DNA of 35,913 bases from Lachnospiraceae bacterium. Lineage in GTDB: Bacteria; Bacillota; Clostridia; Lachnospirales; Lachnospiraceae. The translations under genes and the position numbers were made by a program. This document shows positions 1-5,531 of this stretch, in pieces. Under the pieces are notes generated by a model. It searched no databases, was not told the origin of the DNA, and worked only from the letters and a program-made list of their open reading frames with translations. Positions within the stretch are counted from its first letter, which is position 1. Every line of letters begins with the position of its first letter. The DNA is taken from assembly GCA_016287095.1 (NCBI GenBank), contig JAEEVK010000022.1, forward strand, positions 1 through 35,913. The letters run 5' to 3'.

Positions 1-108
1 GAATACCAGAAGGCTGAACAGGAATTTTACTACAGGGTTAACGATAAATCTTACCTTCTGGTAAGCTTTAAGTATTATCTCCCTTATCTCCAACAATATG
101 GTTATCAT
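1..108 (-). CDS. Partial N-terminus of a putative membrane protein, cut by window edge
   Basis: An open frame of 36 codons begins at an ATG whose last bases overlap the TGA stop of the preceding gene (an ATGA overlap), and it stays open to the first base of the window. It reads MITILLEIREIILKAYQKVR and continues into a hydrophobic stretch near residues 28-36 that looks like the start of a membrane helix. The overlap implies translational coupling with the 138-aa membrane protein upstream. I recall similar N-termini on membrane proteins of Lachnospiraceae, but this is too short for a family call. The function is not known. Confidence 0.6.
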   Translation of the reverse strand, partial: MITILLEIREIILKAYQKVRFIVNPVVKFLFSLLVF

Positions 109-521
109 TCTTCGTCCTCCTTAACTACCCCGTCCTCTACCAGGTAGATATGGTTAAGTTTTCTAAGCATTCTGAAATATCTGGCCAGTCTTTTTCTGGA
201 TGCTGCATACTTTAATGAGTATGCAAGCAATGCAGATATAAAATATACTGCAAGCACTACCACGTAAATTCCGATTACTTTCTTTCCCAATTCTTTATAG
301 TCTATGGTAAATGCATTATCTATCAGATACTCAAGTTTATATATTGCCGCTACTACCAGCAGTAATATATAGCCTATGGTGATGGCTACTGCGGTTTTCC
401 AGGCCTGGAAGCGGGCATAATCGCCTTTATAATACTTGGCGAGCTTCAGATCTTCCTTCCCATCTTTTTTCTCATATATGGCAAGCTGTGTCATGAGCCT
501 TATTTTTCTTTCGTTAAGCAT
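105..521 (-). CDS. Small two-helix membrane protein of unknown function
   Basis: This 138-aa protein is not recognised as a named family. It has two predicted transmembrane helices, roughly residues 44-62 and 82-103, with a charged N-terminal segment (MLNERKIRLMTQLAIYEKKD) and a basic then acidic C-terminus ending in KEDEE. The start at 521 is chosen over an ATG 15 codons earlier because TAAGGAGG sits 5 nt upstream of it. An extended -10 promoter about 35 nt upstream supports this start, since a transcript beginning there would lack the earlier ATG. The stop overlaps the ATG of the next gene, so the two are likely one operon and may act together in the membrane. Confidence 0.75.
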   Translation of the reverse strand: MLNERKIRLMTQLAIYEKKDGKEDLKLAKYYKGDYARFQAWKTAVAITIGYILLLVVAAIYKLEYLIDNAFTIDYKELGKKVIGIYVVVLAVYFISALLAYSLKYAASRKRLARYFRMLRKLNHIYLVEDGVVKEDEE

Positions 522-554
522 ATGGTTCCTCCTTACGCTATTTCCCAAATTACA

Positions 555-563
555 AGTATAGCA
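555..563 (-). promoter_or_regulatory. Extended -10 promoter for the two-gene membrane protein operon
   Basis: Read on the minus strand this is TGCTATACT, a TGn extended -10 element with a near-consensus hexamer. The -35 region is weak (about TTCCAT at 17 nt). It would start transcription about 27 nt before the ATG at 521. Called by inspection only. Confidence 0.5.
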
Positions 564-616
564 CAAGTTGGGTGGAAATGGAAGTGTTTTTTTTGATTGA
601 GTCTTATAACGGAATA

Positions 617-916
617 GGCGGAAGGGATATATTCACCACACGTAGGAAAGCGATTGACGGGATGAACATGACAATATATTCTCCGTGCGCAGGAAAGCGG
701 ATTTTGCGTAGACAGATACAGCATAAAACCCTATAATAAACTTTCAACTCTTACAATTACGCAAAATCCTTCCAGACATTTTCGCAAGCGGGCAAGCCCG
801 GCCCGCTTAAGAGTGCGAAAAGTCTGCGCGTAGCGGACAGCGCACGGAGAACACATTGCCCTGCTCATCCCTGTTCAAAGGTATATGCAAGTGCGCGGTA
901 AATATATCCGTCCACC
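617..916. repeat. Branched palindromic intergenic element (candidate MITE or structured RNA)
   Basis: The 570-950 gap holds no gene but a nested set of inverted repeats. The outer arms 617-641 and 890-916 are imperfect. The next arms 659-690 and 840-871 match at 27 of 32 positions. Inside them lie two separate hairpins. One is a perfect 12-bp pair, GGATTTTGCGTA at 699-710 with its complement at 758-769. The other is a GC-rich stem at 774-825 with core AAGCGGGC (786-793) paired to GCCCGCTT (801-808), flanked by AGAC(A)TTTTCGC and GCGAAAAGTCT. The layout is a long stem enclosing two hairpins. No transposase is present. It may be a non-autonomous mobile element or a structured RNA. Confidence 0.6.
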
Positions 917-952
917 CATCCCTGCTCCACAAATATCATCCTTAGATTTACT

Positions 953-983
953 CAAAAAAACCCTTCCATCAATAGAAGGGTTA
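953..983 (-). terminator. Rho-independent terminator after the methyltransferase gene
   Basis: On the minus strand the hairpin AACCCTTC-TATTGATG-GAAGGGTT is followed by a run of seven T. It begins about 6 nt after the stop of the rRNA methyltransferase gene and ends the hydrolase-methyltransferase operon. Confidence 0.9.
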
Positions 984-988
984 AATTA

Positions 989-2140
989 TTATGATTGCGC
1001 AATTATTACCTTCGGTGGCTTCGGACCCATGTATTCATACAGGTAACTCTTGAGCATACCGTTATAAATCTTTCTATTCTTGTCAGCCTTTCTGCCAATA
1101 TAATTCTCGGCCTCTTCATAACCGGTGATTAGGAACATTGACCACGAATCAAGGCTGTTATATACACGCCCTATCAACTTGTAGAGTGCAGGCATATCTT
1201 TCTTGTCTTCCATACGCTCTCCGTAAGGAGGATTTGTAATGATAAAACCATATTTATTGCTGTTTGACAGGTTACGGACATCCTGTGCCTGAAAATGTAT
1301 CTTGTCCGATATGCCTGCCAGTTTGGCATTCTGTCTGGCGGCTGATATGATATCGTTATCAATATCGTAGCCCTGAATACTTAATTCTACATCGTGCTTT
1401 ATTAGGTCACGGGCTTCAGCTCTTGCCTCATCCCATATCTTTTTATCGAGGAATGAAAAGTTTTCTGCTGCAAAACTTCTGTTTATGCCCGGTGCTATAT
1501 TCATGCCGATCAATGCGGCTTCTATAGGGAATGTACCACATCCACAGAACGGATCAACCAGTATGCGGTCTGCTTTCCATGGTGTATGCAGTATGATAGC
1601 TGCTGCCAGGGTTTCTGTGATAGGTGCCAATGAAGTAAGTTTCCTGTAACCACGCTTATGTAGGGACTCACCTGATGTATCTATGCCTACGGTTACTTCA
1701 TCCTTTAGCAGCGATACTCTTACTGCATAATCTGCTCCGGTTTCACTGAACCAGTCAACCTTATATTTTGTCTTTAGCCGCTCGACCATAGCCTTTTTCA
1801 TGATTGACTGGATATCGGACGGACTAAACAAGGCGCTTCTTACAGAATTAGCCTTTGTTACCCAAAACTTTCCGTCCCTGGGTATGAAGTTTTCCCAAGG
1901 AAGTGCTTTTGTTCCTTCAAACAATTCATCAAAGGTGGTTGCCTTAAAACTGCCGACTTTTAATAAAATACGTTCGGTAGTTCTTAGAAATATATTGGCT
2001 CTCGCAAATGCGGATTCATCACCCTTAAAGGTTACTTTTCCATCTTCTACCTTGATGATTTCCAAACCGAGATTTAGTATTTCACGCTTTAACACAGCCT
2101 CCATTCCAAAATGGCACGGAGCGATAAATTCATAATCCAT
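989..2140 (-). CDS. ypsC: THUMP-domain 23S rRNA guanine-N2 methyltransferase, YpsC/RlmL family
   Basis: This 383-aa protein is a class I SAM-dependent RNA methyltransferase of the YpsC/RlmL family, whose members methylate the N2 of a guanine in 23S rRNA (m2G2445 in E. coli for RlmL). The N-terminal half (about residues 1-160) has the ferredoxin-like and THUMP RNA-binding layout. The catalytic half shows motif I DPFCGCGTFPIEAA (196-209) for SAM binding and motif IV NPPYGER (303-309). The length fits the single-domain Gram-positive form, not the double-domain E. coli RlmKL. It starts 14 nt after the stop of the hydrolase gene, so the two are co-transcribed, and it is followed by a strong terminator. 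The exact target base is inferred from the family. Confidence 0.9.
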   Translation of the reverse strand: MDYEFIAPCHFGMEAVLKREILNLGLEIIKVEDGKVTFKGDESAFARANIFLRTTERILLKVGSFKATTFDELFEGTKALPWENFIPRDGKFWVTKANSVRSALFSPSDIQSIMKKAMVERLKTKYKVDWFSETGADYAVRVSLLKDEVTVGIDTSGESLHKRGYRKLTSLAPITETLAAAIILHTPWKADRILVDPFCGCGTFPIEAALIGMNIAPGINRSFAAENFSFLDKKIWDEARAEARDLIKHDVELSIQGYDIDNDIISAARQNAKLAGISDKIHFQAQDVRNLSNSNKYGFIITNPPYGERMEDKKDMPALYKLIGRVYNSLDSWSMFLITGYEEAENYIGRKADKNRKIYNGMLKSYLYEYMGPKPPKVIIAQS

Positions 2141-2154
2141 TTATTTTCCCTTAT

Positions 2155-3528
2155 TTACTTCTTTTTGTTCGAAACTTTCTTTTTTGAGTCCGATTTACCT
2201 GTAGACTTTTTTGAGCCATCCTTTGTAGTGCTTTGTTCGGAAGACTTACCACTTTTTCCGTTATTTATATCTCTGTCGGAAGTTGATTTAGATGCATCCG
2301 AATCATCTTCAATATCATCAAACTCACTGAATTCATCATCTTCATCCATGATGATAAAATCTTCGTCTTCTTCCTCTAACTCCGCTTCAGATGCAGCATC
2401 CGCGCGTCCGGCAAAATATCCCATATCCTCGAGAAAATCGTCATCATCACCTACATCATCGGCAGCTATTGAGCCATCAAGTGCTGCCTCACTGCCCTCT
2501 GTAGTATATCCAAGGGCTGATCTGGCAGCTTCCGCAGCTGTACGCTTATGCCCTTTTTTCTTTTTAGTCTTAGCCTTGAGGGCCGCATTAGCTTTAAGCC
2601 TTCTGTTATCAAGGGCACGATTCAGCCATTCCAGAATATCTTTTATTATTTCCGCACTGTTTGTCTCATGAAGCAGATCATGCCTGCATTCCTCATAAAT
2701 GGTACAATCTACCTCTGTGAACTTATAATGCTGGAATGTATCGAATATATCGGCGGCATCCTCACCGTAGTCGCATACCGGGTCATTGCTTCCGGAGAGT
2801 ATCAGGATGGGCAGGTCATTTCTTGTTTGCTTAACATTTGATCTTGATACCGCTTCATCGGTAAGATTAAGCACGTCAATGTAAAAAGCCACAGTGCCCA
2901 GGAATGCACACAAAGGGTCACTGATGTAGGCACCGACTAGCTGATTATCCCTGGATACCCAGTCATATGCCGTTCTGTTTGATATCTCCGAAAAGCTCTT
3001 GAATTCTGTGAGTTTTTTGCAAAGAGCATCTGATCTAAAGTATGCTTTTTTAGAAAATCTAATAAACTTTGCTTTTGTAAGCAATGAATTTATAGTCTTG
3101 TGTGAAGGATTCGGTGAAGAACACAGTATACAGGCATCTATAGCATCATAAGCCTGTATCACACATCTTGCTATCAGTGCGCCCATCCCATGTCCGAAAA
3201 GGATCAATTTACGGCCGCGGTTGTTTTTCTTTATATATTTCAGCACATGCAAAGCATCTGTTATAAGCAACTCATGACCATCTTCCTCAGCGATAAAGCC
3301 GAGTTCTTCATATCTTATCCCTGCACCATGTCCGCGGTGGTCATAAGTATAAGTATCATATCCCTTCGCGTTAAGGATTTTTACAAAGTCATCAAAACGT
3401 CCATGATGTTCAGCCATGTCATGTAAGAGCAAAACACTGCCAATAGGTGCTGAGACCTCGGAAAGTGTCGCAAATACTGTCGTGGTGGTTTTATCCTCCT
3501 GACGGAGAGTGATTCTACTGGTTTCCAT
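2155..3528 (-). CDS. Alpha/beta hydrolase (lysophospholipase-like) lacking the catalytic serine, with charged tail
   Basis: This 457-aa protein has an alpha/beta-hydrolase domain of the monoglyceride lipase/lysophospholipase type in residues 1-305. It contains the oxyanion-region motif HDMAEHHGRF (36-45), DHRGHGAG (63-70) and a nucleophile elbow. The elbow reads GHGMG (112-116) where active members have GHSMG, so the serine is glycine (codon GGG). The other two triad residues appear intact: Asp249 in SGSNDP and His283 in CRHDLLHE. Residues 306-457 are a low-complexity tail: Lys-rich, then strongly acidic, then Lys/Ser-rich. It has no signal peptide or membrane helix, so it is probably cytoplasmic. 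The ribosome binding site is weak. It may be a non-hydrolytic binding protein or have lost activity. It is co-transcribed with the rRNA methyltransferase gene. Confidence 0.8.
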   Translation of the reverse strand: METSRITLRQEDKTTTTVFATLSEVSAPIGSVLLLHDMAEHHGRFDDFVKILNAKGYDTYTYDHRGHGAGIRYEELGFIAEEDGHELLITDALHVLKYIKKNNRGRKLILFGHGMGALIARCVIQAYDAIDACILCSSPNPSHKTINSLLTKAKFIRFSKKAYFRSDALCKKLTEFKSFSEISNRTAYDWVSRDNQLVGAYISDPLCAFLGTVAFYIDVLNLTDEAVSRSNVKQTRNDLPILILSGSNDPVCDYGEDAADIFDTFQHYKFTEVDCTIYEECRHDLLHETNSAEIIKDILEWLNRALDNRRLKANAALKAKTKKKKGHKRTAAEAARSALGYTTEGSEAALDGSIAADDVGDDDDFLEDMGYFAGRADAASEAELEEEDEDFIIMDEDDEFSEFDDIEDDSDASKSTSDRDINNGKSGKSSEQSTTKDGSKKSTGKSDSKKKVSNKKK

Positions 3529-3731
3529 ATATGATGATCAGACCTGAAATTGCCGGTCTTTCCCTTTCTTATAAATACTGAAAATTATCAAGATCTGTAT
3601 ACTGGAATGTTTTCTACTTACTATAAATGAATCGCTAAAACACATCTATACCATATCTCCAGGGCCTTTTCCTCGTAAAGATAGATTAAACAGATGTGCC
3701 GATCAGCATCACTCAAAGATGATTGATTCAT
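3529..3731 (-). promoter_or_regulatory. Long 5' leader of the hydrolase-methyltransferase operon
   Basis: If the promoter at 3738-3766 is used, the transcript carries a leader of about 200 nt. It contains a nested stem, AGATGTG at 3692-3698 pairing with CACATCT at 3641-3647, with a shorter inner pair (TATCT/AGATA). A second small hairpin, AGACC with GGTCT around 3540-3560, lies close to the start codon. No known riboswitch class was recognised. The rest of the 3529-3925 gap holds only the two divergent promoters and AT-rich sequence. Confidence 0.4.
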
Positions 3732-3737
3732 CAATTT

Positions 3738-3766
3738 ATGATACGATGTAAGCGGCTTTTTGTCAA
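3738..3766 (-). promoter_or_regulatory. Sigma-A promoter for the hydrolase-methyltransferase operon
   Basis: On the minus strand a consensus -35 TTGACA (3766-3761) is followed by a 17-bp spacer and the -10 TATCAT (3743-3738). Confidence 0.7.
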
Positions 3767-3857
3767 TCCGTAAATGATAACAAAAAATTATAAATTTCTC
3801 ATATACATTATAATAATTTCGCTTGAAATTGCAAGCAGAATGAAGTAAACTTATAAA

Positions 3858-3886
3858 TTGTCAAAATTAACTGATATATGTATAAA
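3858..3886 (+). promoter_or_regulatory. Sigma-A promoter for rdgB
   Basis: -35 TTGTCA (3858-3863), 17-bp spacer and -10 TATAAA (3881-3886). Transcription would start near 3893, about 33 nt before the ATG. A GAGAGGGA ribosome binding site lies at 3907-3914. Confidence 0.75.
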
Positions 3887-3925
3887 GAAATATTTTAGAA
3901 TATAGCGAGAGGGACATATTCGATC

Positions 3926-4534
3926 ATGAAAACGATTATATTTGCTACGGGAAATATGGGAAAACTGCGTGAAGTAAAACAGATCATGGAAGGCCTCCCT
4001 TACGAAATAATATCTATGAAGGATGCAGGTTTAGAGGTAGATGTTGATGAGACAGGCACTACCTTCGAGGAAAATGCCATATTAAAGGCAAAGGCAGTTG
4101 CAGACAAGGCCAAAGAAGAAGGTAAATATCCCGATGCCCTGGTTATGGCTGATGACTCCGGCTTTGAGGTTGACTATCTTGGCGGGAAACCGGGCATCTA
4201 CTCAGCCAGATTTATGGGTACCGATACACCATATTCCATAAAAAATCAGAAAATTCTTGACGAGATGGAGGGTGTGCCTGACGATCTTCGTGCTGCTCGA
4301 TTTGTAGCGGCTATCAGCGTGGTCTTCCCTGATGGCAGATGTGAAGTGGTAAGAGATACCTTTGAAGGCAAGGTGGCATATGAGGCTAAGGGACAGTATG
4401 GTTTTGGCTATGACCCGATAATGTATGTCCCTGAGAAAGGATGTAACTCAGGTGAGCTCCTGCCGGAGGAGAAGAATAAGATAAGTCACAGAGGAAAGGC
4501 ACTGATGAGGGCCAGAAAATTGTTAGAAGAATAA
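3926..4534 (+). CDS. rdgB: XTP/dITP diphosphatase (RdgB/HAM1 family)
   Basis: This 202-aa protein is a house-cleaning pyrophosphatase. It hydrolyses non-canonical purine triphosphates (dITP, XTP, ITP) to monophosphate and pyrophosphate, keeping deaminated bases out of DNA and RNA. It opens with the family signature FATGNMGKLREV (6-17). It also carries the metal/catalytic segment ADDSGFEVDYLGGKPGIYSARF (around 74-95), GFGYDPIM (near 160) and a C-terminal SHRGKALM motif (near 188). Length and motif order are normal for the family, so it should be active. It is a single-gene unit with its own promoter. The tRNA promoter starts 15 nt after its stop, with no terminator between. Confidence 0.95.
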   Translation: MKTIIFATGNMGKLREVKQIMEGLPYEIISMKDAGLEVDVDETGTTFEENAILKAKAVADKAKEEGKYPDALVMADDSGFEVDYLGGKPGIYSARFMGTDTPYSIKNQKILDEMEGVPDDLRAARFVAAISVVFPDGRCEVVRDTFEGKVAYEAKGQYGFGYDPIMYVPEKGCNSGELLPEEKNKISHRGKALMRARKLLEE

Positions 4535-4548
4535 TTTTAAAAAATATA

Positions 4549-4577
4549 TTGACAAATAAAAAATATCGAGTTATAAT
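4549..4577 (+). promoter_or_regulatory. Consensus sigma-A promoter of the tRNA array
   Basis: A perfect TTGACA (4549-4554), a 17-bp spacer and a perfect TATAAT (4572-4577). This is the strongest promoter in the window, as expected for stable RNA. No promoter of this quality was seen inside the array, so the six tRNAs are probably one precursor. Confidence 0.9.
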
Positions 4578-4644
4578 ACCACTTGCGTTGTGAAACAGAG
4601 ACGTACCTGACCATGATCGTCGAAGTAGCATAGCACCGATGTTT

Positions 4645-4719
4645 CGGGGTGTGGCTCAGTTTGGCTAGAGTGCTAGATTTGGGATCTAGAGGTCGCAGGT
4701 TCAAGTCCTGTCACCCCGA
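4645..4719 (+). tRNA. tRNA-Pro(UGG)
   Basis: Acceptor stem CGGGGTG pairs with CACCCCG. The anticodon arm CTAGA-TTTGGGA-TCTAG gives anticodon TGG at 4680-4682, and the T-arm contains GGTTCAAGTCC. The discriminator base is A. The 3' CCA is not encoded. Confidence 0.95.
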
Positions 4720-4747
4720 CGTTAACTAAATATTTTTTTTGTGATAT

Positions 4748-4818
4748 GCGGGTGTAGTTCAATGGTAGAACACCAGCCTTCCAAGCTGGACACGTGGGTT
4801 CGATTCCCATCACCCGCT
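4748..4818 (+). tRNA. tRNA-Gly(UCC)
   Basis: Acceptor stem GCGGGTG pairs with CACCCGC. The anticodon arm CCAGC-CTTCCAA-GCTGG gives anticodon TCC, and the T-arm is GTGGG-TTCGATT-CCCAT. The length is 71 nt. The 3' CCA is not encoded. Confidence 0.95.
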
Positions 4819-4920
4819 TTTTGTGCGAGACAAGTTCATTGTTTATGTCAGCCTATAGAAAGGCTGTTACGAGTGCTTTCTTGCACAGATGCATGGATAC
4901 ATCTTCTACGATGTTCTAGT

Positions 4921-4994
4921 GTGCCAGTAGCTCAGTTGGATAGAGCAACGGCCTTCTAAGCCGTGTGTCGGGGGTTCGAATCCCTTCTGGCACG
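4921..4994 (+). tRNA. tRNA-Arg(UCU)
   Basis: Acceptor stem GTGCCAG pairs with CTGGCAC. The anticodon arm ACGGC-CTTCTAA-GCCGT gives anticodon TCT. The 3' CCA is not encoded. The 102-nt spacer before it holds two short hairpins (CAGCCT/AGGCTG and GTGC/GCAC) and no gene. Confidence 0.95.
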
Positions 4995-5098
4995 TTTTAT
5001 CATATCTTGTAATACAGGATGTGATGCGATCAACAGATTTAGCTCTCGAAGCTAGGACTGTGGAGGTAGCCTGCAAACCATCAGGTTATCGTTTTATG

Positions 5099-5172
5099 GT
5101 GGGTATGGCGCAGTTGGTTAGCGCGCCAGATTGTGGCTCTGGAGGCCCTGGGTTCGAGTCCCAGTACCCACC
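5099..5172 (+). tRNA. tRNA-His(GUG)
   Basis: Acceptor stem GTGGGTA pairs with TACCCAC, with discriminator C. A G at 5098 can be the extra G-1 that tRNA-His requires. The anticodon arm CCAGA-TTGTGGC-TCTGG gives anticodon GTG. The 3' CCA is not encoded. The 104-nt spacer before it holds no recognisable gene. Confidence 0.95.
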
Positions 5173-5177
5173 CGCTT

Positions 5178-5249
5178 AGGGCTATCGCCAAGCGGTAAGG
5201 CACAGGACTTTGACTCCTGCATTCGCTGGTTCGAATCCAGCTAGCCCTG
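5178..5249 (+). tRNA. tRNA-Gln(UUG)
   Basis: Acceptor stem AGGGCTA pairs with TAGCCCT. The anticodon arm CAGGA-CTTTGAC-TCCTG gives anticodon TTG. It begins only 5 nt after tRNA-His. The 3' CCA is not encoded. Confidence 0.95.
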
Positions 5250-5314
5250 CTTGGGAGTCTGTAAGAGTTCCATATTATTGATTATCTTCCGTTATACGGT
5301 TGATATGTATAAAA

Positions 5315-5387
5315 GGGCCACTAGCTCAGGCGGTAGAGCACTTGACTTTTAATCAAGTTGTCTCGGGTTCGAGTCCCGAGTGGCTCA
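5315..5387 (+). tRNA. tRNA-Lys(UUU)
   Basis: Acceptor stem GGGCCAC pairs with GTGGCTC with one G-U pair. The anticodon arm CTTGA-CTTTTAA-TCAAG gives anticodon TTT. It is the last tRNA of the array and is followed by a terminator 9 nt later. The 3' CCA is not encoded. Confidence 0.95.
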
Positions 5388-5396
5388 TGATGAATC

Positions 5397-5439
5397 AAGC
5401 CTTGAATTCTGTTACTATACAGAGTCCAAGGCTTTTTAT
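5397..5439 (+). terminator. Rho-independent terminator of the tRNA array
   Basis: A 16-bp stem with one mismatch and one wobble (AAGCCTTG... paired with ...CAAGGCTT), a short loop and then a run of T. It ends the tRNA transcript. Confidence 0.9.
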
Positions 5440-5471
5440 TATACACAGAATTCATGTTTTTATTTTGCGCA

Positions 5472-5504
5472 AAGACGCCACCCCTTTCGGAGTGGCGTCT
5501 TTTC
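5472..5504. terminator. Strong GC-rich hairpin between convergent transcripts
   Basis: AAGACGCCAC (5472-5481) pairs with GTGGCGTCTT (5492-5501), with CCC/GGA extending the stem and a TTTC loop. A short T run follows on each strand. It lies between the plus-strand tRNA array and the end of the minus-strand surface protein genes, so it can serve both directions. It is probably the main terminator of the surface protein operon. Confidence 0.7.
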
Positions 5505-5531
5505 ACACATTTTAATTTGGATTATACTTAA

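Noticed and set aside
2111-2671. Serine-rich plus-strand open frame of 186 aa
   Set aside because: It is the reverse strand of the acidic, repetitive tail of the hydrolase; no ribosome binding site or family resemblance.
3529-3731. c-di-GMP or other known riboswitch in the hydrolase leader
   Set aside because: I looked for the conserved cores of common riboswitches and found none; only a generic nested stem is visible.
4741-4959. Open frame of 72 aa across the tRNA-Gly and tRNA-Arg genes
   Set aside because: It is the translation of tRNA sequence, a well-known false protein (GCSSMVEHQPSKLDTWVRFPSPA type), and the tRNAs explain the region.
4995-5098. Degenerate tRNA or other RNA gene in the spacer before tRNA-His
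   Set aside because: No cloverleaf can be formed and there is no T-loop or anticodon arm.
5300-5515. Open frame of 71 aa across tRNA-Lys and the following terminator
   Set aside because: It is the translation of tRNA-Lys and terminator hairpins; no independent support.
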